Below the pieces are notes generated by a model. That model was not told the DNA's origin and searched no databases. It worked only from the letters and a program-made list of their open reading frames with translations. A stretch of 64,000 nucleotides of DNA from Paragonimus westermani (taxonomy: Eukaryota; Platyhelminthes; Trematoda; Plagiorchiida; Troglotrematidae). The position numbers and the translations under genes are program-made. The stretch is from assembly GCA_008508345.1 (NCBI GenBank), contig QNGE01000105.1, forward strand, positions 40,702-104,701. The letters run 5' to 3'. Shown in pieces: positions 12,787-27,700 of the stretch. Position 1 is the stretch's first letter; each line of letters opens with the position of its first letter.

Positions 12787-15700
12787 CTGGCAAACAAGAT
12801 TAAGGAACTTAGTTGCTTGAACAAAAGACCGTTAGAACATTCATCAAAAATGGTTATACATATGAATCACATTCGTGTAGTTTGTCTCATTGGGTATCTG
12901 ATTGATAATCTTCAATGTTCTAACTTGAGTACCGTTCACATTCCTTTAATTGATTTACTTTATGAAAAATGACAAAATTTTCACACCATTTATTACTCGC
13001 CCTTAGTGCAAGTTCTGTCTCTGACTGAGAGTCGACCTCCGGTTCACGTTTGCGAGGTTGACGAACCCATAATAAGCACTGATCGGATTTCTACCTATCC
13101 AAAGGCCAAACCATAATCGATTGGGAACAACATTGTGGTTGTCTGATCATCGTTAACCGCTTTGGGAATTTCATTCCTTAACTCCGTCAAACAGACTGTT
13201 TGGTTGATTCAAACTCACAGGCTTGAACGCTACTGATTTTAACTGAAGTCTTCATAGCTCTGCCATACAGTCATGTGGGCTGAAGTTATTTGGTCGAGTT
13301 TTCTGTTGGGTAGAAATAGTAGAACCTGATCTTGTCATATGGTTCTGTTAGAGGTCGTCCAGCAGCACGCTCATTCACATGCGGTCTGCAAGCAAACCTG
13401 TGTAATGTTCAATAGTATTGATTAAACACCTCACACACTAGAGGACCTCAATTGTAACGTTAAGATTGTTAGATACAGTCTCAACCATATTGCTCAGGTT
13501 TGCTTAGTATACACAAGGTGGAGACAGGGTATTTAGTTGCATATATAGTCGTGAATGTTAATATTCTGTTGTAACTGTTCCTAACCACGCCCTTTCAATT
13601 GTAGTCAGCGTGAACAGGATTGTTGACATCCTAAACGGCGAATTGGCCGTCACAACCGTTGTACATACAAAACGCTGCATACAAAACATTGCATTAGCAG
13701 TATTCTATACTAAAGTCAGGAGCTGTATGGACGCTTGTTTATTTGACCATACGGAAGTTTTACCCATATGTTAAAAGTCCCGATGACTGATACCTATTGT
13801 ATTGAACTCTCACTTTTCTACCAGTGCAAAAATTTCTGATTCTTCCTGCAGGACAAATACAGTGACTTGTATTTTCGCCTGGTTCACGTAAATTCAATAT
13901 GGCCCTGTGACAAAAGTTGCACCTGACTCAACCACAAAAAAGTTCGCTTACATCTACCCACTGTTTGTTTGAACGATTTTTCCATTTGTCTATCCTTAGT
14001 GTTCGTTTTGGACTCTCCACTTCTCACCACAATTAAAAGTTACATCGCTTGCTGCAGAAAAACAGTTTGCAGACAGGTCATGTAGAAAATAATACTGTGG
14101 TGTGAACTCACCTTACTGCGTCTGTCCAGAATGAAGTTGAGCATCGAGAGGGCCAATAAGAGGCGAACCTTGGGGTCCGGCTGTCCCAGAGCCTGAGTTA
14201 TTCCTGTATCTGACTCACTGACGATCAAGCGTTGATGTCGATACTGTTCGATTGCATACAACATTTTCTCAGCTTCAGCCTTTTGTGCATCGTCTAAAAC
14301 AACAATAGTTGGTTGGTTACGATCAGATGATAGAGACTGCTAGGAACCCAAACTTTATCTGTTTTGGACAAACTCTAATTGCACCTCTGGTTGAAAGTCG
14401 TTTACGTCTGATCGCAGCTTTCGCATTCCGATAGACTTTCCAGCCAGCCTCTCTCGAGAACAAACACCAGACTCGAGCTTCACTCTCATTAGAGCTCGTC
14501 AATAGTGCATATCCTTGCCACGGCCCTGACCAAAATTCCGGCAACGCTTTCATGAGGCAACCGTGTTTACCGCTGCGCCGTTCATCTCATATTAGGCACG
14601 ACCGAATTATCAAATCTGAACGCTCAACCTCTTTCGCTTGTGAGTAATGCTCTACTTGCCCGATCCTATCCACAGGAGACAGTTACTTAACAGGTTTAAG
14701 AAGGTCGGATATTTTGACTTATCTCGGAATTGCCAATCGCCGGGCTAACGATTAGTGTTAACGAGATAGTGACCGTGTTTCTTCTCTAGATGATGTATTG
14801 CTATATATGATGATGTTGATTATGACAAGTACTCAGACCATGATGAAAACGAGCAGCCGAACAAAAAGAGAACAGAAAGCAGTGAGGGTCACTGAACGGA
14901 CTACTACGTCGTGTATTTTTACACACTGTATCGGCAAGAAAGCCCGTCGCTCGAGCGCATGGATCACAGCACTTTGATTGCTGTTCACAATATTCTGCAG
15001 CCACCACAATTCAGCTGACGAATTATCTAGAGACGGATGTCCTCGGGGTGAATTTCAAATAAACCGGACTACTTCCGATCCACCCCCAGTTGATTCGGTG
15101 TTATTGTCTGAGTACGGCGACCAACTGTTACTGAAGTACACTAAGCCATCTAACTCATCATTCCACTCGCCAGGACGACAGTATAATCAGCATCTAAAGC
15201 AGGTTCGTCATTATTTTCGGCTTTGAGCTGCTCTCAAGGTGTACTATGGTAACTGCTGTTAATGATAGTGGTCTAAGAATGAGTGGGGTGAAAAAAAGAG
15301 TGGATGATTTTACTTTGGTTAGAAGTCCTAATCTTTTGGTCAGTAGTTGGTGTTGTCAGTACGGATACTGTTCTCTTTCGAGGCGCTCGGGCAGTCTGAA
15401 AATCAGTTACAGGCGAATTTTGGCATTTGCACACTGATCAACACACCTGAATCATAATAGCTTGATCAAAGCCGGTCGGAGAGTATTTACTAACGGCGAA
15501 CACTAAAAAAATATTAAACCCGAGTATAGGGCTTCTCTTTAAGAAGGAATCGTTGAAGATTCTATGGGAATAAGATAGCGGCGCCCAATTTTGAGTACTT
15601 TTCAATGTATACTAATCAAAAATTCTCCAGAAGTTACCAGTACGAATGTGTAAGAAAATAGGTATAAAGGAAGTTAGTCAAAAAAAGCAATAGAGCTTTG

Positions 15701-18700
15701 GAAAAGCAAAAGAATAGCTAACAACTCTGCGGATGAAAACACTTCATTGACCATGATATACTGCCACGTCAGATTTGTTTCTATCGAACAAATTAAAGTT
15801 CTGCCGAAATGTACCATAAAAATAGAAGGTTTTTTTGCTGCTAACGCACTTGTTTAGTACATGTTTATCTATTCTGTTAGACACGTTTCCAGCCATGTGC
15901 TGAATATGTGAGTGTATGGACGATGTCGTTTGCGTAAGATAGAACAACTGATTGATTATTGTCTTGATGAGGTGACAGAAGTGTAAACACTACAACTGTC
16001 TTTCTTATCCATGGGTCCTTTGACACCAATCATATTCACAACAAATAACAATTTCATAGTCGTCCCTTGTCTACGGACGCAAAGGCTGCCCGATTCTCTA
16101 ATTATCTGAAGTCTTGTAAAGCAGATACCATAACGCTACAAGACAGCCGGCTCAACTAAGTTCTCCCTAAACTTTAACAGCCTTAGGCTCGACTAGGGAC
16201 CTCAATGTGTTTCTCTAGAATCCATCAGTTCTGGAAGCCACACCAACTCTGTGTGGATTAGCAACAGACGTCCAGATTTCCTATTTAGGCGTGGATAAAA
16301 TGTTCTTGATCGTTAAGACATTAATCAGATCCCTACCGTGTTAGAGTTACTGGCCACTAGTGTGCTTCAATGACCAAACCTAACACGCGAGCAACCTATC
16401 CACGAGGCATAGGTTAGGTTCACTCAACGCACGATCATATTGGTCTCAGCTTCACGTAACACTGGAAGCTTGAACGCCACCACTCATGTTTAACTTAGAC
16501 AAGTACTGTCTTTTTGGACATTAAGAGGTACTTCAGACAAAGTTAGTGGTGTTACACTTCGGTACCGTCTGACGACAGAAAGTGCAGCTGAGAGGTTCGC
16601 CATTACTCTCGAAGCAATTCACTGTGGAGATTTATAACCGGCATGCGTCTTCGTAGGTGGATCACCAGCTTCTTCCACTCTATCAATTCTTGCATTGAAC
16701 CAGAAATCAACAACAGTTCAGACTAACTGTGAATACGTATATAGGGATATAGGATTGTTCTCGTGGGTTAGACTGAACGGTGGTATAACCCAAATCTCTG
16801 ATTCAGTACGAAAATCTAACGCGCCACGGAATGATTCAGTTCAACAATTCGCCACGATCGTCATTCTTCCAGGTGTAGGATATTGTTACAGAACCGGATG
16901 GAGCTCACATCTGCACTCATCTCTAGTGACGAATGGTTGGAAGTAGTCCAGAAGCTCCTTTCCTTCGAGGTTTTGTTACATCTGATGAAATGTCTGATGT
17001 CTTTACAAGCTGTACAAACGAGGCCTGTATGATGCTTACCGTGTCAGTCCACCTATGGATCCAATATGCTCCTAGCTTTTCATTGTATGATTGCGTGCAA
17101 GAGGTGACCAAACAAACGGCCTCCTTATTCGTCACCAAATCTCGGTCTACCCACGAGAAAAGTGTGTTATTAAGCATCAATCACTCTGAAGCGTTGACTG
17201 CGTGTCGTGTGAACGTCGCATTAGTAGAGTCTTCAGGATGGGTAGGCTCTACTTACCGATGTACGTAACGTCCTGCCTTTGTAGACTTCATTGATTCCTA
17301 CACACTGTGTGCATGCCAAGTTATTATTTTCCACGTCATGATGGGTTAAGTTGGAAGCAGCAGTTTGGTGACTAGTGTACCACCTGAAGGCGTTAGCGTC
17401 AATACTACTATAAGCAGATCGTTCTTGACCGATGGGAAGTAGAATAACTTTGGTAACAAAACCGTCGGAAGTGGCTTCAAATCGTGGTGAACGGAATACA
17501 TGTTCAAAATTAGTGTGTTCGTTTGGATTGGTGCATTGCTCCACTCACTCACCTTTTCAGATTAAACAGTTTTTCTCCTCATCTTTCTTCCCTTGTTCAT
17601 TTTTTATTCGTTATGGCCAGATACTGGCTACACTTAGTTTATCAATCATTACGGTATGAAGCATACGAAGCATTGAGATGTATCTAAGTTTTCACAATGA
17701 ATCCTAGCTTGTCAGTGTTACTATGTGTCGCTTAATTATGCTGCTTACTGCCAAGTTGTTGACATTTATGTTGCTTGTAAAACGAAGTAACACAAATTGA
17801 GTTACCTCTTACTGGTCTCAGCTTGGTCACATTAAACAAGACAGATGGTGATCGGAATCGAACCGATTCTGAGATGTTGAACTGTTAGAATTTTCGTTAG
17901 TCTTTTTTGAAGTTCATCAGCTCATAATGCAATTCCTCTTATTCAAGTTTAAACAATACAATCGATACATTGGCCTGGAATAAGTGGATAAAATCAGAAC
18001 GGATGACTTTAAAAAGTCGGAGACACTTTGAAATGGACTGTATGCTTTTTATAGAAACTTGCTCAAACAGAGCATAGTTCATTTTCCCTATAAAGAAATG
18101 GTGAGAGCTGTATATACATCTTGTTTTACTCGATTGTTTTTTTTGTGCGTTTTGGTAAACATGCAACAATGAGGCTTTTTATTTGATAAATTTCACGTAC
18201 ATTGTTCATCAGCCTCAAGATAGACCAAAACTCCTCGGGTAGGCACTGAGTGCCAATCAGGTTCAAATGAAAATCAATATCTTCAACACTGATAGAAAAC
18301 GAGTGCTGACAAGACTATGATTAGGAGTACTAAAGCCACATTTAATTACACACGACTGACAGCTGTTTGTGCTTGCGTCACGTTTCGTGCGGCCCATACC
18401 TAAACTTAAAATCTAAAAACATTAAATGAGGTTGTTTGTATTCCGTCAAGCACAATTCGATTGTTGTTCCGAGGTATCGATTTGTTTGAAACTTCACGCG
18501 TACTAAACTATTTCGTTGCAAGTCATTTGCTCCGAGTTCCGCCCCCGCTTAACACATAAACGTTTTTATACACTCACCTAATGTTACCACAGTTTCCTGC
18601 GTAATTTCTGCCACCACGGCTCCAATACCCTCGGGCACTACAGGACGACATGTAAGGCTTCGTACGATATCGGCCAGATGCGCACTCCAAATGTCCACTA

Positions 18701-21700
18701 CACGAGCATATAGACTATCAGCAACTAGGATCTTGTTCACGGGTGGTTTGATTTCTTCATCTGCTCCCAAGCAAAGTGAACGACATGGTGGGTTCGGTAC
18801 ACAGCAGTGCATATCTGCATTCTCTTTGACAGTGCTGGCATTACTTAGAACGGGGTTGTCTGCCTTGGAAATAGGTCCCCCGGGGATTTGCGGTGTGGCT
18901 GACGGTACGACAAGGCTGCGTGGAACGTCAGACGATTCTGAACTGTTTGTTGCCTGTTTGCACTTCTCCTCGTCACGTTTGTGCATCGCGTAGAACACTT
19001 CGGCCATTTGGAAGTACCCACCAGCTGTACGGATGTGATCTGTGCCGTATTCGCAACTGGCATAGAATATCTAAATTCAATGTGAAAGATTTTGTAGGTT
19101 TCATTCACTAAGCTCCTTCTGAACATGAAATTGAGCGAGATTATAAAATAGGTTGGGGAAACCACTTTTAATCCAGTGATATTCTTCCATCCAAGACTAC
19201 ACGAAGGAGTTAGTGCTGTCCATTTACAAACCAAACCGTACTTTTGATATTGGTCTGAAATTCAGTATTAGTTAGAAGTGTACTATTTTTGCCAAACGAA
19301 GTGACTTGTCAGTCATCAGGTGCTTCAGATGCATTCGCACAGAGAAATGGCAATTGATTCGTAGTCTCTGAAAGTTTTGCGAGAAGCCTCGTTCACCGTG
19401 TTTTCTTCGCGACATCTTTATTCACTGATGTGCGAAAATTTTGTTTAATGGTTTGGACGATGACCATGTTGATGGATCATTAACAGTACACCTTAAGTTA
19501 ACACCGAACCAGAGAGACAAATTAACTTCGCATAGCACAAATCGGCACAATTTATCACAGAAGTTTTTGAGAAGTAGTTAAACACGGTTCAAAAGTGTAA
19601 GAACCAAACGCTGGTCACTCACCCTTAGAAGACTTTGAGAAGAGTACACAGCGGTTCTCACGGATCGGGGACCTCTGTCTCTTCACAGGGCCTTCTAGGT
19701 ATTTCAATGGTATTGTACCAATCTCTAGTCTTGTTATACTGAGTGCCTTCAGCATTTGTATCACCCTCAAGACAAGCGTTAGTCGCCATTCTAGTCACCG
19801 GTTTTTAAGGTAGGTTTGAGCTCATTTTTTGTTGCCTTGGCCGATGCAAAAGAAATAGGTTGAGCAAGTAAATCAAAAGTTTGTTCCGTTTGATTATTTA
19901 TGTCTTGCGAGACACCCTCAACCGAAACGTTTTGTGAGTGACAACGTTAACTGTTTATGTGTATGAGTTCTGCTCGCCACTTGGTCCCAGCTAAGTAATC
20001 ACATTTGTAACAGCTTACCTGAGATTGATGCTTATTACAATCACCCGAATTAGATTATAGAGATTACTGAAGGTGACTTTAGGACATCTATAACGAATGT
20101 ACACTTACACAGACTTGCGAAGACGAGTAAACAGTGGTACAGCCGGGAGTGGTTTCCATCCAGATGCACAAAACACACTAGCTGTCTACGGAGTCATGTC
20201 CTGTTCTGCAGATCTGTAGGTCAGACGGTGTTCACACTCGGTGCGAATGAATTCCTGCAATTAGTATCCTACTGACAGGGTCTAAAAGCATCATTTTAAC
20301 GCTTTGTACAACGCTGTTGGCCAGAAGCATGATTTGCACTTATTCAATCGAAATCAACTGTAAATGCTCATGATTCAGCAGATTTTTCTTCAGCTGCTCC
20401 GGGTTTAAAGTTGCACTTTCTATGTCGTCGAGGTTGTTATTTCTTCGTCAGTCAAAGACTGACATTCATGCTTAATTGACGAGGAACCATTACAGTCCAA
20501 AGCATCAACACTTTGCACGCAAGCAACTGGGTATTAAGTGAGAGTAGAGCGTCTGTTAGTGGTTGGTCCCAGTGGCCACAATTAAAGTGGTAAACAGCCG
20601 TTTCGATCCAGCCGAATAGCTGCAGCATCACTCACGTCTGTGACCCGTACCAACGACCTATGAATAGGCGTCCGATTAATAGTGTATACATCTACCTATT
20701 GTACCAGCGGGTCACAGTCACTGAGAGTGTAAGGTCATCTGTGGCGTGCCTACTAAGGTTGGTGCACCCCTATTGTGACCGTTTTGGTGGGCGTCCACTG
20801 AGCTCATGTGGATGTAGCCTTGTTATGGGTACATCTGCGGATCCAGCATTCTCGGTGTGCTAGTGCCCTGATGTATTAGTCTGAGTCTGAGTGGACTGGG
20901 TCATGTGACCTCCGTAGTTGGATAGCCTACGTACGCTAGTGTGTTGGTAGTGAACGGCCTACCATTTCGCCGTGTGGTCGGCCTTGCCTGTTGCAGTCAA
21001 CCGATTGTACCACAGCTCCTCCCTCTTTCGTACGTTACACTACTACTACTACTACTACTACTAGACTATACCTTACGTCCGCATTACCGATCCACCAATC
21101 ATATTTCCACATAGGTTGAAATTGATCGACCCGCATCCTATGAGAAGATCAAGCGCAGAAGATGACTGGCAGTTTTGTCTACAAATCTGCTCTTCTTAAC
21201 CGTATTTTCTGATGGGCCAGTGTCTGATCTACATTTTCAGCTCCTGTTAATGAGCCGTAGGCCATGTCTTCTGATGAGACCAATTTGGATGAAAACAGCC
21301 GCCCACCACTTTTCTGGTGGCCATTGGGACTAACTGTCTGCAAACGTCATTATAAACCCCACTGGCGGCGGAAGTAAACCCTCGCTATCTTTCGTCCATG
21401 TGAAAAAGTGCAATAGCTAAGGAAATCAGAGTTAGGTATCGTTTGGGATCCAGCCTCCTCGTGGTTTTCATTACCTCGCCTCGTTAACCTCACCTACTTC
21501 ACAGACAACCCGGTCGATCGATGACAACTTTCAGGCCACCGAACTTCAGATTATATATTTTCAAGTTCATACCAGATGACTTCCAAATACTGGAAGTTAA
21601 ATCAGCACGAATCGTGTCATTCACTCCGTGTGATCCCCCAAAAAGAATTCGGTCATCTTTATCCATTATGCACACTGATCGGAGACCGGTCGTACAAAGA

Positions 21701-24700
21701 AAATTGGTCATCAGTTAGCTAATGCGCTTTGAAGCGCACAGTGCAATCGTTCACCAATGAGCAAACATTGTCCCCAGTGTTTTGATAATAACCAGTGTCC
21801 TCGCTACGGTTCCTGCCGTCATGTCAAACACGAGTTTGAACTCAACAGCGCATAGTTAAAGGCATTCACTAACCAACCTATTTGTTCATAGTCAAATTCA
21901 ACAGCATACAAGAAGCAGTTATCGTTCACATAATTCGCTGCTAGGCGTGTGAATTCAAGGATCCGGAAACAAAAATTTCAAATGTTTATTCTACTAGGTT
22001 GGATTAAAGTTACGGTGATGTTAGTTAGCAACTCAATCAGACCACGTTGTGAAAAAATTAGATGATTAAGGGTCACGAACAGGATTTGAGGCACCCAGTT
22101 AATTACCACTCCAGTTATTCTACATTAAGCAGGGCCAGTTAGTAACTACAGACGCTCACCTAGATTCACCAGGGAGTATTGCTGAATGCATCGGTCAGAA
22201 GTAAGGATTTCTGTGCTTTCCGGATGGAGTCCTTATCGCAGGATGATCCACTAGGGGTCACAAGCCATTTAATGTGCCTTCGCACAAAGTGATTAGAAAA
22301 CCTGATCAGTACCTATAGCGGAAACAGACTGAAGGTCGACGAAAATACTCGAACTGTCCCCGGTGTGAAGTAAATGGCAGAGATATCGAGACGGTTGTTT
22401 CATCAGAATATGATCCTGGCTCATATATCTGTCGTAGCAAATATATTCTACTGATGAGCTTTAACAGGCTATCTGGTGCATTTTACAAAATAGGCTAACT
22501 GAAAACTTTATCTGATAACGAAAGACGTGCTCAGTTATGGAAGATGTTTACCACAGCTCAACTTAAATCCTTACTGAATGTCTGTGACAGTGAATTTTTA
22601 AACCACCATCTTCATCGTATTTTGGTTATCATGATTTCGGTCATGTATGAGGCTTCAACTTAAGTCTGTTTTAAGTTCTTCCTAAAGTCTGCATTCCTGG
22701 ATCGTAAATCCAGAATGCAGTGAAACACGTGCTTTTGAAACAAGACTGCTTTTACTATAAAGTTGCAAAATGAAGAAATCGGACGTAACTCACATCTTTT
22801 GCCAGACTTTCTAGCGCTGCCTCGTAGTCACCTTTGGCGGCATACAACAGCCCGAGTTTGCGATTTAGTTGTGATCGGATTGCGTTTGAGCATTCATGTT
22901 GCGTTTTCAACATAGTCCACTGAGCCTGAGCCAAATAAGCCTCTGCTTGAGGAAGGCGTCCCAGACCTGATTTCACAATTGTTGTCAATAAAGTTAGGCA
23001 AAAAGATATACGTCAGTTACTTTCGTGTCTGCGCTCAACACCTCATCCACTTTCTAGTAGTGTCACATGCATCAACTACACGAAAGAGACAACAAATAAG
23101 ATCAGTTTCTGCACATGGACATCAGGCAAACTATGACGCTGTATCATATTGAACACTACCCACATTTGGTCACAACCTTTCCATTCAGATAAGCCTTTCG
23201 GCCGGCCTACTTAGTAAAGAAGCACTAGACTCGAGTTTATGTCGATATAAACACATACATATGTACATGTTACCGGACAACCTCTCATATGTAAGACAAC
23301 CGACTGTTATCGCTAGCTATGTGGTTGTTATTGCCACGATGCTGAGGTGTTGAATGTTCTCAAGCAACGGCAGATTCCATGTCGACATTTTCAAAACAAA
23401 CAAGTTGAGCCAACAAAATGAAACTTGGCTGATTCAAAGTTTACATAGTCGCTGTTTTCTTTAACCTAAAATTCCTGGCTGGTCAGAACACGATCACTCC
23501 CGTCCGACTTTTCGGCACAGAACTTTCACCAACTGACCTCATCAAACAGTTTCACACCACTGCCAGTGTAGGAATTGCAACGGGGGATTCCGATGTCAAT
23601 CTCAGCCAATGGAGCAATTCTTCGTGCCTCGACATTAAAACGGAGGGGTTTGGCAAAATAACAAACATTGCAAAAACGTTCAACATTTCTTTCTGTCACT
23701 GATTTGCACAAACAAGTCAGCAGGCGGATGTTGCACGAGTTCCGTTCGAACAAACTTCGTTGCCTTCTTACGAGTGCATACGATAGACCGTTTGAATATC
23801 AGTCTGAGATATCAAACACAATATCACACTTCAACATTGATGTAGGTATGAGGTACTGGCAGGCGTCAGCCGCGAAACATGATCATGGAGAATATCCCAA
23901 AATGCGTCAAAAAGGATCACGTAAAAACATGATGTTACAATCACGCATAGAAACGAGAGGTCTGCATCGCGCATCACATATCATATTCTAGTGACACAAC
24001 ACCAGTGTGATCCTTCAACAGCATTCCCTGCTATGTGCTCAGTGTCACGCAGCCGAAGGCTGAAACCTGTGTTGTGAATTCTCGAGCAACTCTTTGTGAG
24101 GTCGTTACTACCGTCATAGAGACAATGATTGTAAACTCTGATACATGACTTTCTTAGTCATTCTGCCTGATCTTTGACAGTGTTTTACAAACAGTCTACG
24201 GTATGCAGTCGTAGCAACGCAGCGAAACTTGTCTGGGCATAAATGTTGTATTATTAGCCTAATGTCTTTTTTATTCGAGACCTTTGTGAGGTAAACCATG
24301 AAGAAGCATTACTTGTGTTGAAACCTAACATAGGTCTTACACTGACAACCAGTTCTGATCGATTACATTAGAAGGTTTCACTTCATTCAAAGTATATATC
24401 ACATTGAATAGTGTTTGATTGGTCAAACTGTTGAAGCCGTACCAATACTGGATTCCGCCAAAATTAGATACGGTGAGACGAGCTCAACACTGGCCAATCC
24501 GTAAGCGTCTGCAGTGAATTTTAGACATTGCAAAGCTGCTGGAACAGCCTCTTCAGGTTTTCCTTGAAATAACAGTTTTTGTCCGACCAGCTGTGTAAGA
24601 CCGACCATTTCGACCTTTCAATGGAGAAAGAATGAAATGAAACGAATTTTTTCAAAGCTGACGGAATCGTTGCTAGTTGTGATCAAATTATGAGAATGGG

Positions 24701-27700
24701 CTGAGGAGTTTTGTATGTGGAGTAAAAGCGAGAAAACCTCCACCGTTTACACATGGAACCAAAACATTCTACCAAACGAAACATGGATAAGGAACTTAAA
24801 TGAACAATCTTCGAAGATAGTGTCAACGACTAGACAGTCTGACAGGATCAGCCTACTACAGACGTACAAAATGATTCAGCAAATATGCAGTCATACTTTA
24901 CGACATCTAGGTAGTTCAAATTCAGCAGGGCACACTATTAAATTTGTCCACTGCCAACGATGAACAGGCATGATCAGTTTTTACAAAACGCTGAAATGCA
25001 ACTTCCAGAAAAGAACTGAAGCTACACTAAAAAACGATGTATTGGTGGCTGTGTTCATGACAAACAAGCTTCTGGAAACATAACTGCTTCAGACATTTCC
25101 ATAGATGTGGTTGACCTAAAAGTAACAATTAGCAAAGTAAGCAAGTACCATCTTAGGACACTGAAATAAAGGCACTTCCTTCCGACAATGTTCCGCATGA
25201 TCTTTTATCATTTTGACATCCGAAAATACACCCACAGAACACTCCGAAATCAAGAAGATTTCATCCAGGAACTGAATATATGCAGCTTCTTCAAACGAGC
25301 AACACAAGGAACAAGAATCAGTAAAACAGTGGTACAATGTACAAAACATTTTAGTATGCAGAGAGATGAAACGATGTTTACACTGTATCATCACGGAAAG
25401 ATCTCAGTGGGCTACCAGCATGTGGTCAAGCAGTTTAGGGCCACTCACTGTTTTTAAGTCAACCACGATACAAAAATCTCGAATTGCGTGAAGTGACTCA
25501 TTTTGTTCGCAAATAATGAGCTGACTGTTTTGGTCCGACTGACCTATAAAGTCATTCTCGACCATTTTTAATTTGTTATGTTTACGTGTGCTTCCTCTAG
25601 TATGTGTGAATTGCAAATGCTTTTGGACCCGATTCGTACTTGAACCATCTACATTGCGTGTATCTGTATAACTAGTCTAGTTAATGCTTGTCAGATTGAC
25701 TTAAGGCGATTTTGTTTACTTTCGGTCTCAGATGAATCACTCAATGTTGCCGGCTAACGTACTAACGTTTATACACACACTAGATAGGTAGGCACCCAGA
25801 TATCTTTGGACGCGGCAGCAACATCACACAAGAAAGGGAATATTACCAGTAGCACACGGAAGATAGCAGAAGTTTTAATAAAGAATAAACTGTTAATCGT
25901 AGACTGTATGAAAAATTACCTGTGCTCTTTTGTGGTGACCAGAGTCTGTCTGTGTGCTCAAAAACAGTTCGTGCAAACCTGACATCTCTTTCGGTCAACT
26001 ATTCCACAACCCCTTGAAACAAAAACAAGCGTCAACCACTTGACATCAACAAATGCATGTCTCACGACAGGCACGAGTGACAGAGCTACACACTCGTCAA
26101 CGCTCCCATCCGGCTCCGGTAGACTGTGATCCGCCCCACATCTATGATTCTAATGACCCACTTGACTTGTTCTAGTTTCTCAAGTATAAACTACATTTAC
26201 CTTGTGCAATTGTGAAAACCCAAATTTGGAAATGATGGACACCGAGATTAACTTGCCTGACTTACTCGGAATACCAACGTTACGATTCTGAATCAACTTA
26301 TAGGACTTATTATCTCAAAAATCACTCGATCCATACGTGGTATCTCCAATCGTCGCGAAAAGCCACGTCACCGAATCACTGGAGCATTTTGCGGTACTCC
26401 ATTCGTAATTTGTCAACTAGCCATTTACTGATAACCTGAAAACAGCCACCAATCACGCCTCCCTTTAATGACTCGTGTAGCGCAGCTTCAAGTCGTCTTC
26501 AAAGTAATGAGGATTTTACTCGATGGCTGTCTATGGGCAAGAGTAACAGACCATCAGATCACAACAGGTCGACGTAGCTTTCGTGTGAGGTATTCATACA
26601 TTAAGAACTTGCTGATTACCCTTTAATTCCTGGACGAATGTCGCCCACGAAAATTTGGCCGTTGGTGTGTTTCATCCCAACTCTTCCGAACGCCGTCTGA
26701 AGCATTCCATCTCGTAAGTTTTTCTACTGCGTTGACCCCCACAGTTCGCCCATACCTGGAGGTCAGCAGGCCTACCTATGGTTCTTGTTTCATAATGAAT
26801 TTCGTACTCATTCAAAATGTCCAGGGAGGGGCCACTAGACGAATTAGGGGCTCATGAGAATTCTCTAGCCTGAAAGACTAGTAGAATTAGATCATTTCTT
26901 GATGAATTACGGACATCTCAGGAGAAACTCCCGTATAACCTACAAAATACGCCTCACCCCCAGGTTATCCACTGGCACATCTCCCCCTTCTAAACACGGA
27001 TGAATGTCTGAACGATCACTTTATAAAAGTGGGTTGTAGAATATGCAGGTCACGTTGTAGACAGAACTGCTTCACGGTTTATACCTGTTCACACTGGAAC
27101 GTACTGTTGCACTTAAGGCTTGGAGCAAAGTCGGTGAACAGTTTGAAATTCTACCCAGTCGGCACACACTTGACAACTAACTGCATTAGACATTCCCTAA
27201 CCACCATTCTAGCCCAGTTCATAAGTCGATAAATGTGCATTTCTGTTACTGTGTGGTTCAGTGTTTGTTGTTTACATGGTTGTATCATCATCATCATCAT
27301 CATAGACAGCAATACATCAGTGGTTAACACTAATGCTTAACTGCCACACAACCATGAAGAAACAGCAAACCCTATATAGAAAGAGAGAAGGAAAAAGAAG
27401 GGGACGGGAAGGGACCTAACTACTGAAAATGACTACGTCCATATTCAAACATTCAGCATCAAGGTGCCTACACCTTGCAAACAACACAACCGAGCTGCAA
27501 GTGAGAGTAAGGCGTCATCAGCGAGACAGCTTCCTTACGGCTTTCACTGCCACGCGTCATTAACGAATTCCATTTTATTTCTTTCAGTTTACTTAGCGTA
27601 TACACTTACAAACCTTACACAGAAGGTATTTCCGACAAACATGGAGGTGTGAACACACAAGCAATGGTCTAACTATAGTTCGTAGTTTCATTTCACTGGG

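Larger units (their letters stand above)
19071..22793 (-). other. ZMYND12 intron 4
   Basis: A 3.7-kb GT-AG intron (donor GTGAGTTACG, acceptor TTGAATTTAG). It contains a GC-richer block ending in a CTA microsatellite (20565-21065), a short minus-strand RTE-like scrap around 21440-21525, and a decayed SINE near 22370-22485. Confidence 0.8.

Noticed and set aside
17233..17552. Overlapping frames of 60-110 codons on both strands in ZMYND12 intron 5
   Set aside because: No recognisable domain, no splice support and a mirrored open frame on the other strand; probably chance.
21255..21300. CTGATGAGACC...GGATGAAAAC resembling a hammerhead
   Set aside because: Stem II pairs only about three bases and no stem I or stem III partner is present; likely chance.
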